From Prevotella sp. (GTDB lineage: Bacteria > Bacteroidota > Bacteroidia > Bacteroidales > Bacteroidaceae), in assembly GCA_017554145.1 (NCBI GenBank), contig JAFZIZ010000015.1, forward strand, positions 1 to 64,000: a stretch of DNA of 64,000 nucleotides, read 5' to 3'. The translations under genes were made by a program, and so were the position numbers. Each line of letters begins with the position of its first letter. The stretch's first letter is position 1. This document shows, piece by piece, positions 1-8,053 of the stretch. Under the pieces are notes generated by a model that had not been told where the DNA came from, made no database searches, and was given only the letters and a program-made list of their open reading frames with translations.

Positions 1-183
1 AATAATATATATAAATATATAGATATATTTATTTTGCTTATAGTTCAATCTCCCCATTTTTCTTACTGTCAAACTGTAAAACTGTCAAAAGTCGTACTGA
101 AAAAGTTGACGTTTACCCCTGAGTTAGTTGCCCCTTTTCCTAAGAAAGTTGACTCTTTTCCTAAGATAGTTGACATACACAAA

Positions 184-225
184 CTGTGATCTGTGATTTG
201 TGACGATTGCTATCTGAGATTTGAG
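184..225. repeat. Degenerate 7-bp tandem repeat
   Basis: Six 7-bp units in register: two identical CTGTGAT units, then TTGTGAC, GATTGCT, ATCTGAG and ATTTGAG. The unit length is the same as in the other heptamer arrays of this window although the sequence differs. Confidence 0.6.
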
Positions 226-375
226 ACTGAGATTTCGCAAACTGAAAATCGCGTTTAAGCGAGTACAGACCAAGCTTGCTTGAAGCCTGTCGAGCGTGAG
301 CGATATGGACGAAGTAAAAAAAATAACTGAAATAACTGAAATCTGAAATTTGTTTGCGAATCAAATCGATGGCAT

Positions 376-562
376 CGATGACGATGACACCGATGACAGT
401 GGGGGGTATTTATTTTTCAAACGGTGGTGTGTTTTATTTGTCTATTTATCATAATTGAAATAAATATATAATAATAAATATATAATAGATAATATAATAT
501 TCTCTATTCCTGCTTGACGATGAAATAAATAAGGGTGGGTGTCATCGGTGTCATCGTCATCG
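376..562. repeat. 23-bp perfect inverted repeat with 141-bp spacer
   Basis: The arm at 376-398 (beginning CGATGACGATGACACC) is the exact reverse complement of 540-562. Matching stops sharply at both ends. The arm itself is built from GATGAC-like words. The spacer is AT-rich and codes for nothing recognisable. Confidence 0.8.
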
Positions 563-649
563 CTTGCTAGTAGTCCAGATAGACAAAATTATTTAGATCA
601 CGTTAGATCGGTTTTTGAATCATTAGATCAATTATTTCTCAACAAAAAC

Positions 650-680
650 TTGTATGGACCAAAGAAAAACATTATCTTTG
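650..680 (+). promoter_or_regulatory. Bacteroidota-type promoter of the nuclease-helicase gene
   Basis: TTG at 650-652 and TATCTTTG at 673-680 are separated by 20 bp, matching the -33/-7 pattern of Bacteroidota. The start codon at 703 is close behind, so the leader would be about 15-20 nt. No Shine-Dalgarno sequence is visible. Confidence 0.65.
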
Positions 681-702
681 TATCGAGATATAAAACTATA
701 TC

Positions 703-2778
703 ATGCCAAGGTATTTCTACTATTCCGATATACAGACGTTTCTAAATGAGAGCTTGGAAGAAATTTTTGGTAAGCTTTCAAAGAACGATGAATACGATAC
801 AGCTGCCACACAGAAATTTGCGTGGGAGCAAGAAATAGTAGTAATGAAGCAGGTTCTTGATGTATATAAGAATGAGCCTGGATGGATAATCTTTGAATAT
901 ACAATTCCTCGAATAGGTAAACGAATAGATGTTGTTCTGTTGCTAAGAGAACGCATTTTTGCCATTGAGTTTAAAGCTGGCGAAGAGGAAATCAAACACG
1001 TAGATGTTGACCAAGTATTGGATTATGCATTAGATTTAAAGAACTTCCATCAAGGAAGTGCCGACCGCATGATAGTGCCTATTCTTGTACCAACAGAGAA
1101 TGATAAGACGTCAACAGTATGTCGTCTTTCACATTATGATGATGGTATTTACGAGCCAATGATAGCCAATAAGGCTTCTTTAGGCTTGGTTCTTAATAAA
1201 GTTTTAGAGCAAGAAATCCAAGAAATAAATTACAAGGTATCGCTAGAGAATTGGGTTCGTAGTCGTTATGCGCCTACGCCAACAATAGTTGAAGCCGCAA
1301 GTGCACTATATACTCAACATAGCGTAGCAGATATTACTCGCCACGAGGCTGAAGGTGAACAACTTGAACGTACAACGAAGTATGTGATGGATGTTATTCA
1401 TGAAACCAAAAAGAATAAAGGCAAGAGTATCTGTTTTGTTACTGGTGTACCAGGAGCTGGTAAAACACTTGTGGGCCTAAATGTGGCCATCCAACAATCA
1501 GACCAAGATGAAGAAGGAAAGCGAGATTTGGCTGTATATCTTTCTGGCAACGGTCCTTTAGTAGCTGTGCTTACTGAAGCTTTGGCACGTGACAAACAGC
1601 GACAAGAGCAAGAAAAAGGCAATAAGTATAACATAACTACAGCTCGTCGTGAGGTTTCGCAATTTATCCAGATAATCCATCGTTATCGCGACCAGATGCT
1701 TGGTAAGTTACGAACTCCTGTTCGCGACGGAAAGATTGAGATAGACCCAGAAAAAGAATTACGGGATAAACATGCAGGATTTGCAGAAGTAGAGAATATT
1801 GCTATTTTTGATGAAGCACAACGTTCGTGGGATCAAGAACATCTCTCGGCTTGGCTAAAAAGAAAGAAAGGTTTCAATGATTTCCCTATGTCTGAAGGAG
1901 AATTTCTTATTTGGTCGCTCGACCAACGTGAGGACTGGGCTGTTATTGTTTGTCTTGTTGGCGGTGGTCAGGAAATAAATACTGGCGAGGCAGGAATAGG
2001 AGAGTGGGTAAGAGCCATGAACGAAACTTTCCCCAATTGGAAGGTATATATATCAAACCAATTGACCGAAAAAGAATATGCCGAAGGTCAAGTAGCAGAA
2101 ATGCTTTCAGAACATCAAAATGTGGTATTTTCCAATAATCTTCATCTGGCAGTATCTATGCGTTCGTTCCGTGCTGAAAGTCTTTCGCGAATGGTTCACC
2201 ATTTACTTGATGGAAATGCTGATATGGTGCGTCAGGTTTATCAGGAAATAAGAGAGCGTTATCCAATAGTTCTTACTCGTAACTTAGACATAGCAAAGGA
2301 TTGGCTTAGACAAAAAGCTCGTGGTAGTCGTGAGAGATATGGATTGTTGGTGTCTTCTAAAGGTTATCGCCTTAAGCCTTTAGCTATAGACGTACGCTGC
2401 AAACCAGATACGGTCCATTGGTTCCTTGATGATGTAAACGATGTACGTTCTTCGTTGTTCTTGGAAGATGCTGCTAGCGAGTTTGATGTGCAGGGATTAG
2501 AGTTGGATTGGACATGTCTTGTTTGGGATGGCGATTTTCGCTATATTAATGGTGCTTGGGATTACTACGAATTTAATGGTGGTAGTCGTTGGAATCGCAT
2601 TAAGAAACCAGAGCGTCAGGCTTATCAACTTAATGCCTATAGAGTTCTTCTTACTCGTGCCCGTCAAGGAATGATTATCTGTGTTCCTGAGGGTAATCCA
2701 GAAGACCACACACGCTTACCTGAATTCTATGATGGTACTTATCAGTATTTGAAATCTCTTGGATTAGAGGAGATATGA
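703..2778 (+). CDS. DUF2075 / Schlafen group 3-type helicase with N-terminal PD-(D/E)XK-like nuclease region
   Basis: Predicted 691-residue cytoplasmic nucleic-acid enzyme. Residues about 65-95 show a PD-(D/E)XK-like pattern: Asp76 in RIDVVLL and Glu89-x-Lys91 in AIEFKAG. The superfamily 1 helicase part starts with Walker A GVPGAGKT (248-255) and continues with Walker B IFDEAQR (368-374), VGGGQEIN (419-426) and a C-terminal block with EFDVQGLE and YRVLLTRARQG (593-656), as in UvrD-like and DUF2075 proteins. The NUDIX gene overlaps its stop by 4 bp, so the two are co-transcribed. DUF2075 proteins are widespread and often found in accessory or defence-like settings. The biological role here is not known. 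A nuclease-helicase acting on foreign or damaged nucleic acid is an inference. Confidence 0.85.
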   Translation: MPRYFYYSDIQTFLNESLEEIFGKLSKNDEYDTAATQKFAWEQEIVVMKQVLDVYKNEPGWIIFEYTIPRIGKRIDVVLLLRERIFAIEFKAGEEEIKHVDVDQVLDYALDLKNFHQGSADRMIVPILVPTENDKTSTVCRLSHYDDGIYEPMIANKASLGLVLNKVLEQEIQEINYKVSLENWVRSRYAPTPTIVEAASALYTQHSVADITRHEAEGEQLERTTKYVMDVIHETKKNKGKSICFVTGVPGAGKTLVGLNVAIQQSDQDEEGKRDLAVYLSGNGPLVAVLTEALARDKQRQEQEKGNKYNITTARREVSQFIQIIHRYRDQMLGKLRTPVRDGKIEIDPEKELRDKHAGFAEVENIAIFDEAQRSWDQEHLSAWLKRKKGFNDFPMSEGEFLIWSLDQREDWAVIVCLVGGGQEINTGEAGIGEWVRAMNETFPNWKVYISNQLTEKEYAEGQVAEMLSEHQNVVFSNNLHLAVSMRSFRAESLSRMVHHLLDGNADMVRQVYQEIRERYPIVLTRNLDIAKDWLRQKARGSRERYGLLVSSKGYRLKPLAIDVRCKPDTVHWFLDDVNDVRSSLFLEDAASEFDVQGLELDWTCLVWDGDFRYINGAWDYYEFNGGSRWNRIKKPERQAYQLNAYRVLLTRARQGMIICVPEGNPEDHTRLPEFYDGTYQYLKSLGLEEI

Positions 2779-3158
2779 AGCAAATCGAAGTCGTAGCAGC
2801 AATCATTCAGAAGGAGGGGCGCATCTTCGCTACTCAGCGAGGGTATGGCGATTTCAAAGATTGGTGGGAGTTTCCTGGCGGAAAGATGGAAGCTGGGGAA
2901 ACGCCCGAGGAAGCCCTGAAGCGTGAGATAAACGAGGAGCTTTCGACGGAAATAAGTGTAGATAAGTTCCTCTGTACGGTGGAATATGATTATCCGAAAT
3001 TCCATCTCACGATGCATTGTTATCTCTGCTCATTGCTGACGGAAGCATTACACCTGAACGAGCATGAAGCGGCTCGCTGGCTCTCAAAAGATGAGTTGGA
3101 TAGCGTGAAATGGTTGCCTGCGGATTTGGAAGTTGTTTCAACCATTCAGCAGGATTAG
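2775..3158 (+). CDS. NUDIX hydrolase (MutT-like)
   Basis: 127 residues, the usual size for MutT-like (deoxy)nucleoside triphosphate pyrophosphohydrolases. The NUDIX box is complete: Gly36, five residues, Glu42, seven residues, then REINEE (50-55). The sequence WWEFPGGKMEAGE just before it is typical of the 8-oxo-dGTP/CTP pyrophosphohydrolase group. The ATG overlaps the TGA of the nuclease-helicase gene (ATGA), implying translational coupling. The substrate could be an oxidised nucleotide or a modified nucleotide linked to its partner's function; the sequence does not decide. Confidence 0.88.
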   Translation: MKQIEVVAAIIQKEGRIFATQRGYGDFKDWWEFPGGKMEAGETPEEALKREINEELSTEISVDKFLCTVEYDYPKFHLTMHCYLCSLLTEALHLNEHEAARWLSKDELDSVKWLPADLEVVSTIQQD

Positions 3159-3176
3159 CAATATGATAGAAATCTT

Positions 3177-3207
3177 TTGCTTAATCAAAAACTTTTGCTT
3201 AATTTTG
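3177..3207 (+). promoter_or_regulatory. Bacteroidota-type promoter of the secreted protein gene
   Basis: TTG at 3177-3179 and TAATTTTG at 3200-3207, spacer 20 bp. It lies just after the NUDIX stop codon, so the next gene probably has its own transcript. It also supports the start at 3229. Confidence 0.6.
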
Positions 3208-3228
3208 CAGCGCACATTAAATATAAAG

Positions 3229-3918
3229 ATGATGAAGAAGTTTCTTTTACCGGCAATCATTGCACTCATTACCTGCACGACAGCAGCAGGGCAAAACATG
3301 TTCAGCGGCTCAACAGACCTGAAAATAATAGCTAACGAATGGGAAAAGACAACCCTGAACGGTGTAGCCAATGGTTCACTCGTTACTATGCTTGACTGCT
3401 TCAACCAGAAATGGCCCACATGGATGCTCAATGCAGCCGTCAAGACCATGAAAAAAGGTGTGGCGGGCAGAGACACTTATAACAATGAACAGATTGTGGT
3501 GCACAACAATCCTAAGAACGGTTTTGTACAGGTAAACTGGTGGGGCAACGCCGAACGCCACGAATTCATGAGGGCATGTTACTGGAAGCGTTCCAATGGC
3601 AATCGCCTGCTCGGAATATACTTTGGCGGGACAGACGACTACCCCAACATACATTTCGTATGCTTCTACAACTACGACACCAAGCGTCACATCCTTACTC
3701 CAGAGCCACAGATTATTGACGGCTTCCGAACGACGGAAGATACAAAATACTACTACGACTTGCCAGAGGAAGGCAAGGAACTCAAAATTACTGAATCTGG
3801 GCCAAAAGGTCACTTCATACACACTTTCAAATGGGACGGGATGAAGCCTGTGCTATCTCATAGCGAGAAAATAGAAGACGAAGCTGACGGCGAACACTGC
3901 GATGACGAAGAGGAGTAA
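3229..3918 (+). CDS. Secreted protein of unknown function
   Basis: 229 residues from the Met-Met-Lys-Lys start at 3229. This start is preferred over the upstream in-frame ATG at 3133 because it begins a clean signal peptide (MMKKFLLPAIIALITCTTAA, cleavage likely before GQN) and lies just behind a promoter. The mature part has many aromatic residues (NWWGN, YYYDL, FKWDG) and an acidic tail (EDEADGEHCDDEEE). No known domain was recognised. Export to the periplasm or surface is inferred from the signal peptide only. Confidence 0.7.
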   Translation: MMKKFLLPAIIALITCTTAAGQNMFSGSTDLKIIANEWEKTTLNGVANGSLVTMLDCFNQKWPTWMLNAAVKTMKKGVAGRDTYNNEQIVVHNNPKNGFVQVNWWGNAERHEFMRACYWKRSNGNRLLGIYFGGTDDYPNIHFVCFYNYDTKRHILTPEPQIIDGFRTTEDTKYYYDLPEEGKELKITESGPKGHFIHTFKWDGMKPVLSHSEKIEDEADGEHCDDEEE

Positions 3919-3950
3919 GGTGATATAGAGATAGTAAAACTACATAACAC

Positions 3951-3987
3951 AAAAATACCGCCCATGGCTATGACAGTCATGGGCGGT
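3951..3987 (-). terminator. Intrinsic terminator of the xylan operon
   Basis: A 10-bp perfect stem (3957-3966 with 3978-3987), extendable to about 13 pairs, lies just beyond the GH43 stop codon. On the minus strand it is followed by a U-rich run (complement of 3951-3955). Confidence 0.7.
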
Positions 3988-4005
3988 CCGTTAATAGTTA
4001 AAGTT

Positions 4006-5043
4006 CTATTCGTTGATTACTTTCTGTATCGTTCCATCCTCGTTGTAGAAGAGGCGCTGAACCTTCAGGCTACGGAGGTGGGTGATGTCGTTGGAAGGTA
4101 CACAGTCGTGATAGAACAGATACCACTGTCCCTTATACTCTACGATACTGTGGTGAGTGGTCCAACCAACAACAGGCTCTAAGATGACGCCCTGATAGGT
4201 GAATGGTCCATAAGGATTGTCGCCGATGGCATAGCAGAGGAAGTGGCTATCACCAGTAGAATAACTGAAATAGTACTTGCCGTTGTACTTGTGCATCCAT
4301 GAAGCCTCGAAGAAACGATGGGGATCACCTGCCTTCAAAGGCTCACCATCCTTATCCAGAATGATGACAGGACGAGCTGCCTCTGCAAACTGCATCACAT
4401 CGTCGCTCATAAGGACCACATTGCTGGGAACAGCAGGTGCATCAGGCTTGGCAAAGAGCTGGGTCTTGTGATCAGGGGCGGGGCCGAGATCTATCAGACC
4501 ATTGTCGTCGCCATACTTGCCAGGGATAGGTGCATAGCCATGATAAAGCGTGCGCCACCACTGGAGCTGTCCACCCCAGAGTCCGCCGAAATAGCAGTAG
4601 ATCTTTCCGTCATCGTCCTTGAACATACAGGGGTCGATAGAGAAAGAGCCACGAATCGGCTGTGCCTGAGGAACAAACGGACCTTCTGGCTTGTCTGCAA
4701 CAGCGACACCGAGGTGGAAGACACCATCATAGCCCTTTGCAGAGAAGATGAGATAGTACTTGCCGTCTTTCTCAACGACATCATTGTCCCACATCTGCTT
4801 TTCAGCCCAGGGGACATCCTTCACGTCGAGAATCACACCATGATCGGTAGCGTCGTCATTCTCGATATCATTCCATGACAATACATGATAGTCCTTCATC
4901 TGGAAGTGACCACCATCATCATCGAAACACTCGCCTGCGTCCCAGTCGTGGCTGGGGTAGACATACAATCTTCCGTTAAACACATTGGCTGAAGGGTCAG
5001 CCATGTAATCACTCGGGAAAAGATAACGTGGTAATTTTGCCAT
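4006..5043 (-). CDS. Glycoside hydrolase family 43 (beta-xylosidase / arabinofuranosidase type)
   Basis: 345 residues, a five-bladed propeller enzyme of the size of single-domain GH43 proteins. The expected catalytic residues are visible: Asp16 in ADPSANV (general base), Asp137 in SIDPCMF (pKa modulator) and Glu246 in FFEASWM (general acid). There is no signal peptide, so it should act in the cytoplasm on short xylo-oligosaccharides brought in by the symporter of the same operon. It lies 35 bp behind the GH10 gene. The xylanase, xylosidase and symporter set resembles the xynA/xynB/xynD cluster described in Prevotella bryantii. GH43 covers several specificities, so xylosidase versus arabinofuranosidase remains open. 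Confidence 0.88.
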   Translation of the reverse strand: MAKLPRYLFPSDYMADPSANVFNGRLYVYPSHDWDAGECFDDDGGHFQMKDYHVLSWNDIENDDATDHGVILDVKDVPWAEKQMWDNDVVEKDGKYYLIFSAKGYDGVFHLGVAVADKPEGPFVPQAQPIRGSFSIDPCMFKDDDGKIYCYFGGLWGGQLQWWRTLYHGYAPIPGKYGDDNGLIDLGPAPDHKTQLFAKPDAPAVPSNVVLMSDDVMQFAEAARPVIILDKDGEPLKAGDPHRFFEASWMHKYNGKYYFSYSTGDSHFLCYAIGDNPYGPFTYQGVILEPVVGWTTHHSIVEYKGQWYLFYHDCVPSNDITHLRSLKVQRLFYNEDGTIQKVINE

Positions 5044-5078
5044 AGTCAGTAGTTGGTTTAAATGAATACTATTGTTAA

Positions 5079-6338
5079 TTATTTCTTGCTCTTTTTTGTT
5101 TTCTTCGTCTCTGTGGGTTGAGGACTTACCAGTTCTATCAATCTCTGTACAAAGGGCTTAATCTGGCTCTGACGGTCAAACAGCGTAGCATAATCGGTAC
5201 GTCCCTTGATGGGGAAGTCGTTACGCCAAGAGTCAGCATCGTTCAAACACCAGAAATTGACACGCAGGATATCCTTATGATGGGGTATCAACATCTTATA
5301 GAAGTCCACCCAGAATTGTCCGACCTTCTCTTCCTGTTCCTTTGTCAGCCCATCCTTATAAGGATCCATCTCGGGGCGATAGGAGAACTTGTCACTGATA
5401 TTCGCACCAGAGAAGCCATAGGGGTTAGGCAGTGCCGACAGGTCGAGTTCAGAGAAGAACGTGGGGACACCTACGGATGCTATCGTCTCGATAGCGTGTT
5501 CATACTGCTTGATGACACTGTTGTCGACATTATCTTCCAGAATCATGTGGCCTTGCATACCAATCGCCGTAATAGGCAATCCCTGCTGTATCAAGGGACG
5601 GAAGAAGTTTGCCACACCTTCTACTTTGGTTGCCTTGTTCATCGAGAAGTCGTTATAGAACAACTGGATAGTAGGATCTGCCTCGTGGGCATACTGGAAG
5701 GCAAGGGGGATATAGTCGGTGCCTAATATCTGATAGAACAGACTCTTACGTGGAGAGCCGTCATCCTCAAAAGCCTCGTTGACAACATCCCAGGCATCTA
5801 TCCTTCCCTTGAAATGGTTGACAATCGTAAAGATATGCTCACGCATACGCTTCTTCAGTACTTCTGGGGATACCAGATTACCCTTCTCGTCGAAATGGAA
5901 CCAAGGAGCACACTGGGAATGCCAGATAAGACAGTGTCCCTGTACCTTCAGTCCTGCTGCCTTTGCCTTGTCGACAAACTGGTCGGCAAGGGTGAAGTCA
6001 TAAACACCTTCTTGAGGGTGTATCACCTCGCATTTCATACAGTTCTCTGCCACCACCCAGTTGAAGTTCTTGACAATAATAGGCCAGTCGGCAGTCTGGT
6101 CGTTACTCACTTGTCCAGTCACATCGTGTATATTAGCGCCCGTTTCATCGGCCTTTACCTGCCATTGGTTCACACTGACACCTGTGTACCAGTATTTCTG
6201 ATAAGCATCTTTTAAGGTCGGAGTCGTATTGCCGCAGCATTGCCCCTCCCCGCATTTCTGCGAGGATTGGGCAAATACCTCAGTGGTCATCACCGAAAAC
6301 AATACAACTACTAACCTAAGAAATTTCGTCATATTCAT
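5079..6338 (-). CDS. Endo-1,4-beta-xylanase, glycoside hydrolase family 10
   Basis: 419 residues with a signal peptide (cleavage probably after VFA near residue 23), then a single GH10 barrel. The acid/base Glu188 is in WDVVNEAF and the nucleophile Glu297 in FFSELDLS. HCLIWHSQ (135-142) is the usual GH10 substrate-binding strand. A Cys-rich patch (KCGEGQCC) follows the signal peptide and a Lys-rich tail (KKTKKSKK) ends the protein; neither is part of the GH10 fold. It is the exported enzyme of the operon and should cut the xylan backbone outside the cell or in the periplasm. ATG at 6338 or 6332 are both possible starts. Confidence 0.93.
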   Translation of the reverse strand: MNMTKFLRLVVVLFSVMTTEVFAQSSQKCGEGQCCGNTTPTLKDAYQKYWYTGVSVNQWQVKADETGANIHDVTGQVSNDQTADWPIIVKNFNWVVAENCMKCEVIHPQEGVYDFTLADQFVDKAKAAGLKVQGHCLIWHSQCAPWFHFDEKGNLVSPEVLKKRMREHIFTIVNHFKGRIDAWDVVNEAFEDDGSPRKSLFYQILGTDYIPLAFQYAHEADPTIQLFYNDFSMNKATKVEGVANFFRPLIQQGLPITAIGMQGHMILEDNVDNSVIKQYEHAIETIASVGVPTFFSELDLSALPNPYGFSGANISDKFSYRPEMDPYKDGLTKEQEEKVGQFWVDFYKMLIPHHKDILRVNFWCLNDADSWRNDFPIKGRTDYATLFDRQSQIKPFVQRLIELVSPQPTETKKTKKSKK

Positions 6339-6367
6339 ATCTCTTGATTGATGTTTAAGTTAAAAAT

Positions 6368-7870
6368 CTATTGTTTGACCATCCGTCGACGTGCCGACAA
6401 TTCTGCCTGCATATTCTCATTGTAGGTCTTCGAAATCGGATAAAACAGCATGACTATCACGCCGATACCAAAGAGGATGGCTGGTATGATGGAACTGACA
6501 AGACGAATACCTTGCATGGCACTCGCCGACTGGACACTGACAGCACCAGACGCATAACCGAAACAGGAAAGGATGACGCCAGCCAGAGCACCCCCCAAAC
6601 CAAGTCCTGCCTTCAAAGCAAAGGAGATGCCTGAGAAACAGAAACCTGTGGCTCGACGATGATTCATATATTCTACATGATCTGCCACATCACCAATCAT
6701 TGCCCACAACAACGGGATGGTTGGTGCATACGCCAAGGATTTGAAGACACAAAGTCCAAAGACGAAACTGACATCTACAGGTGAGGGCAGATAGAACATG
6801 GCAGTGAAGATGGCTGTCAATGCCAAGCATACGACAAACGTCTGCTTCTTACCGTATTTGTTAGCCAAATATTGTGACAAGAAGACGATTCCCAACAACT
6901 GTACGACAGCGTTAGTCATATTAAACAAGGAGAAACCTATGAAATAGGCATCTGCTGGGCTATAGGCGATCAGATGGAAGGTGCTAAGGATAAATGCCCC
7001 TACACCTGTCTTTTCGTGATTCGGGTCAGTCAGTCCCAACTTTCCTAAGAAGTCATATAGTGACTGTTGGTCAAGGTCGTGTTGGAAATAGAAATTCATC
7101 GAGGCGCCCCACATCGATATGGTGATAAAGATAAACAATACCACAAAAAACATACACCGCCAGGGGATACTGGAAATGGTGCTACGAATGTCTTCACGTA
7201 AGTTCTTTTGTTGGGTAGGTGGGGGCTGAATACGTTCACGGGTAGACAGGAAGGTAATCACCAGAAAGACAAAGGCCACCAAGGCAAACAATGTTATCGT
7301 CATCGTCCATCCCTGTTGCATGTCTCTTTCTTCACCACTGAACTTATTCACCAACGGAAGAGTCAGTCCTTGAACGACAAACTGTGCAATACTCACTGCC
7401 ACAAAGCGAACGGCATTAATACTGGTGCGCTCTTTGATATTGCCAGTCATCACGCCCCCTAACGAAGAGTAAGGGATGCTGTTGAAAGCGTAAAGGATAA
7501 TCAATAGGACATAAGAGACAGTAGCATACAAAGCCACTAAACCTTTCTCTTCAATGCCAGGATTGTAGAAGGCAAGAATATAAAAGACACTAAACGGAAG
7601 GGCTGTCCACAATACCCATGGGCGATATTTTCCCCAACGTGTCTTTGTACGGTCGCATATCACACCTACCAGAGGGTCAAAGCATGCCCCAATGAAACAG
7701 GCAATCAAGAAGACAGAACCAGCCACAGCACCTTCCAGTCCGAAAACATCGGTATAGAACTTCAACTGGAAGATCAACATGATCTGGAATACCAGATTGG
7801 CAGCGACGTCTCCCAGTGAATAGCCGACTTTTTCACCGAATGAAATTTTTTGTAAGGCTAGTTCTCTCAT
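6368..7870 (-). CDS. GPH (MelB-type) sugar:cation symporter, xylan operon
   Basis: 500 residues with about 12 hydrophobic segments. Typical glycoside-pentoside-hexuronide family features are visible: FGEKVGYSLGDVAANL at the start, FDPLVGVICDRTKTRWGKYRPW in the 2-3 loop region, and a second half around GDVADHVEYMNHRRATG. It is the first gene of the operon, 29 bp ahead of the GH10 gene, and most likely imports xylo-oligosaccharides through the inner membrane. A homologous symporter (xynD) is part of the P. bryantii xylanase cluster. The exact sugar and coupling ion cannot be read from the sequence. Confidence 0.88.
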   Translation of the reverse strand: MRELALQKISFGEKVGYSLGDVAANLVFQIMLIFQLKFYTDVFGLEGAVAGSVFLIACFIGACFDPLVGVICDRTKTRWGKYRPWVLWTALPFSVFYILAFYNPGIEEKGLVALYATVSYVLLIILYAFNSIPYSSLGGVMTGNIKERTSINAVRFVAVSIAQFVVQGLTLPLVNKFSGEERDMQQGWTMTITLFALVAFVFLVITFLSTRERIQPPPTQQKNLREDIRSTISSIPWRCMFFVVLFIFITISMWGASMNFYFQHDLDQQSLYDFLGKLGLTDPNHEKTGVGAFILSTFHLIAYSPADAYFIGFSLFNMTNAVVQLLGIVFLSQYLANKYGKKQTFVVCLALTAIFTAMFYLPSPVDVSFVFGLCVFKSLAYAPTIPLLWAMIGDVADHVEYMNHRRATGFCFSGISFALKAGLGLGGALAGVILSCFGYASGAVSVQSASAMQGIRLVSSIIPAILFGIGVIVMLFYPISKTYNENMQAELSARRRMVKQ

Positions 7871-7902
7871 TTCTTAGGTAGTGTTCCTTATTTTTCTTGT
7901 TG

Positions 7903-7910
7903 CAAAATTA
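7903..7910 (-). promoter_or_regulatory. Putative -7 element of the xylan operon promoter
   Basis: On the minus strand this reads TAATTTTG, matching TAnnTTTG, 32 bp before the symporter start. No clear TTG lies at the correct distance upstream, which would fit an activator-dependent promoter. No regulator gene is nearby. Confidence 0.4.
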
Positions 7911-8016
7911 ACGATTTATTTGAAAAACGTTATTTCAGAATGTTACAGAAAACATCAAATTTGTGTCATGACAGAATAAAATCTTCCATTTTTATCCTTT
8001 TCATCGGATTTTTTCT

Positions 8017-8024
8017 TAAATTTG
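8017..8024 (+). promoter_or_regulatory. Putative -7 element of the esterase gene
   Basis: TAAATTTG lies 29 bp before the ATG at 8054. The -33 region is weak. Confidence 0.4.
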
Positions 8025-8053
8025 CATCATTAGAAACAACAAATAATAGGCTT

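Larger units (their letters stand above)
1..702. other. Gene-free, AT-rich, repeat-rich intergenic region
   Basis: No convincing gene is present; the one open frame of 67 codons on the minus strand is low in complexity. The stretch holds AT-rich blocks (about 1-50 and 455-505), short degenerate tandem repeats (8-bp period around 67-95, 7-bp period at 184-225, 9-bp period around 318-345), three spaced GTTGAC/GTTGCC words between 105 and 175, and a perfect 23-bp inverted repeat (376-398 and 540-562). The right end carries the promoter of the following helicase gene. It may be the edge of an accessory region, but no transposase, integrase or attachment site is visible. Confidence 0.6.

Noticed and set aside
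161-364. Possible small gene on the minus strand at the left edge
   Set aside because: Low-complexity Tyr/Phe/Ser peptide produced by simple repeats; no promoter.
539-745. Possible 68-residue gene on the plus strand before the helicase gene
   Set aside because: It starts inside the inverted repeat, runs into the helicase start in another frame, and its peptide has no similarity to anything recognised.
4318-5726. Open frames on the plus strand over the GH43 and GH10 genes (186 and 202 codons)
   Set aside because: Mirror frames of genes with intact catalytic motifs; no recognisable protein.
7940-8053. N-terminal extension of the acetylesterase
   Set aside because: The start at 8054 gives a proper signal peptide and follows a promoter element; the extension would bury the signal peptide. 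The same reasoning rejects extensions at 3133, 18384, 18472, 42892 and 61020.
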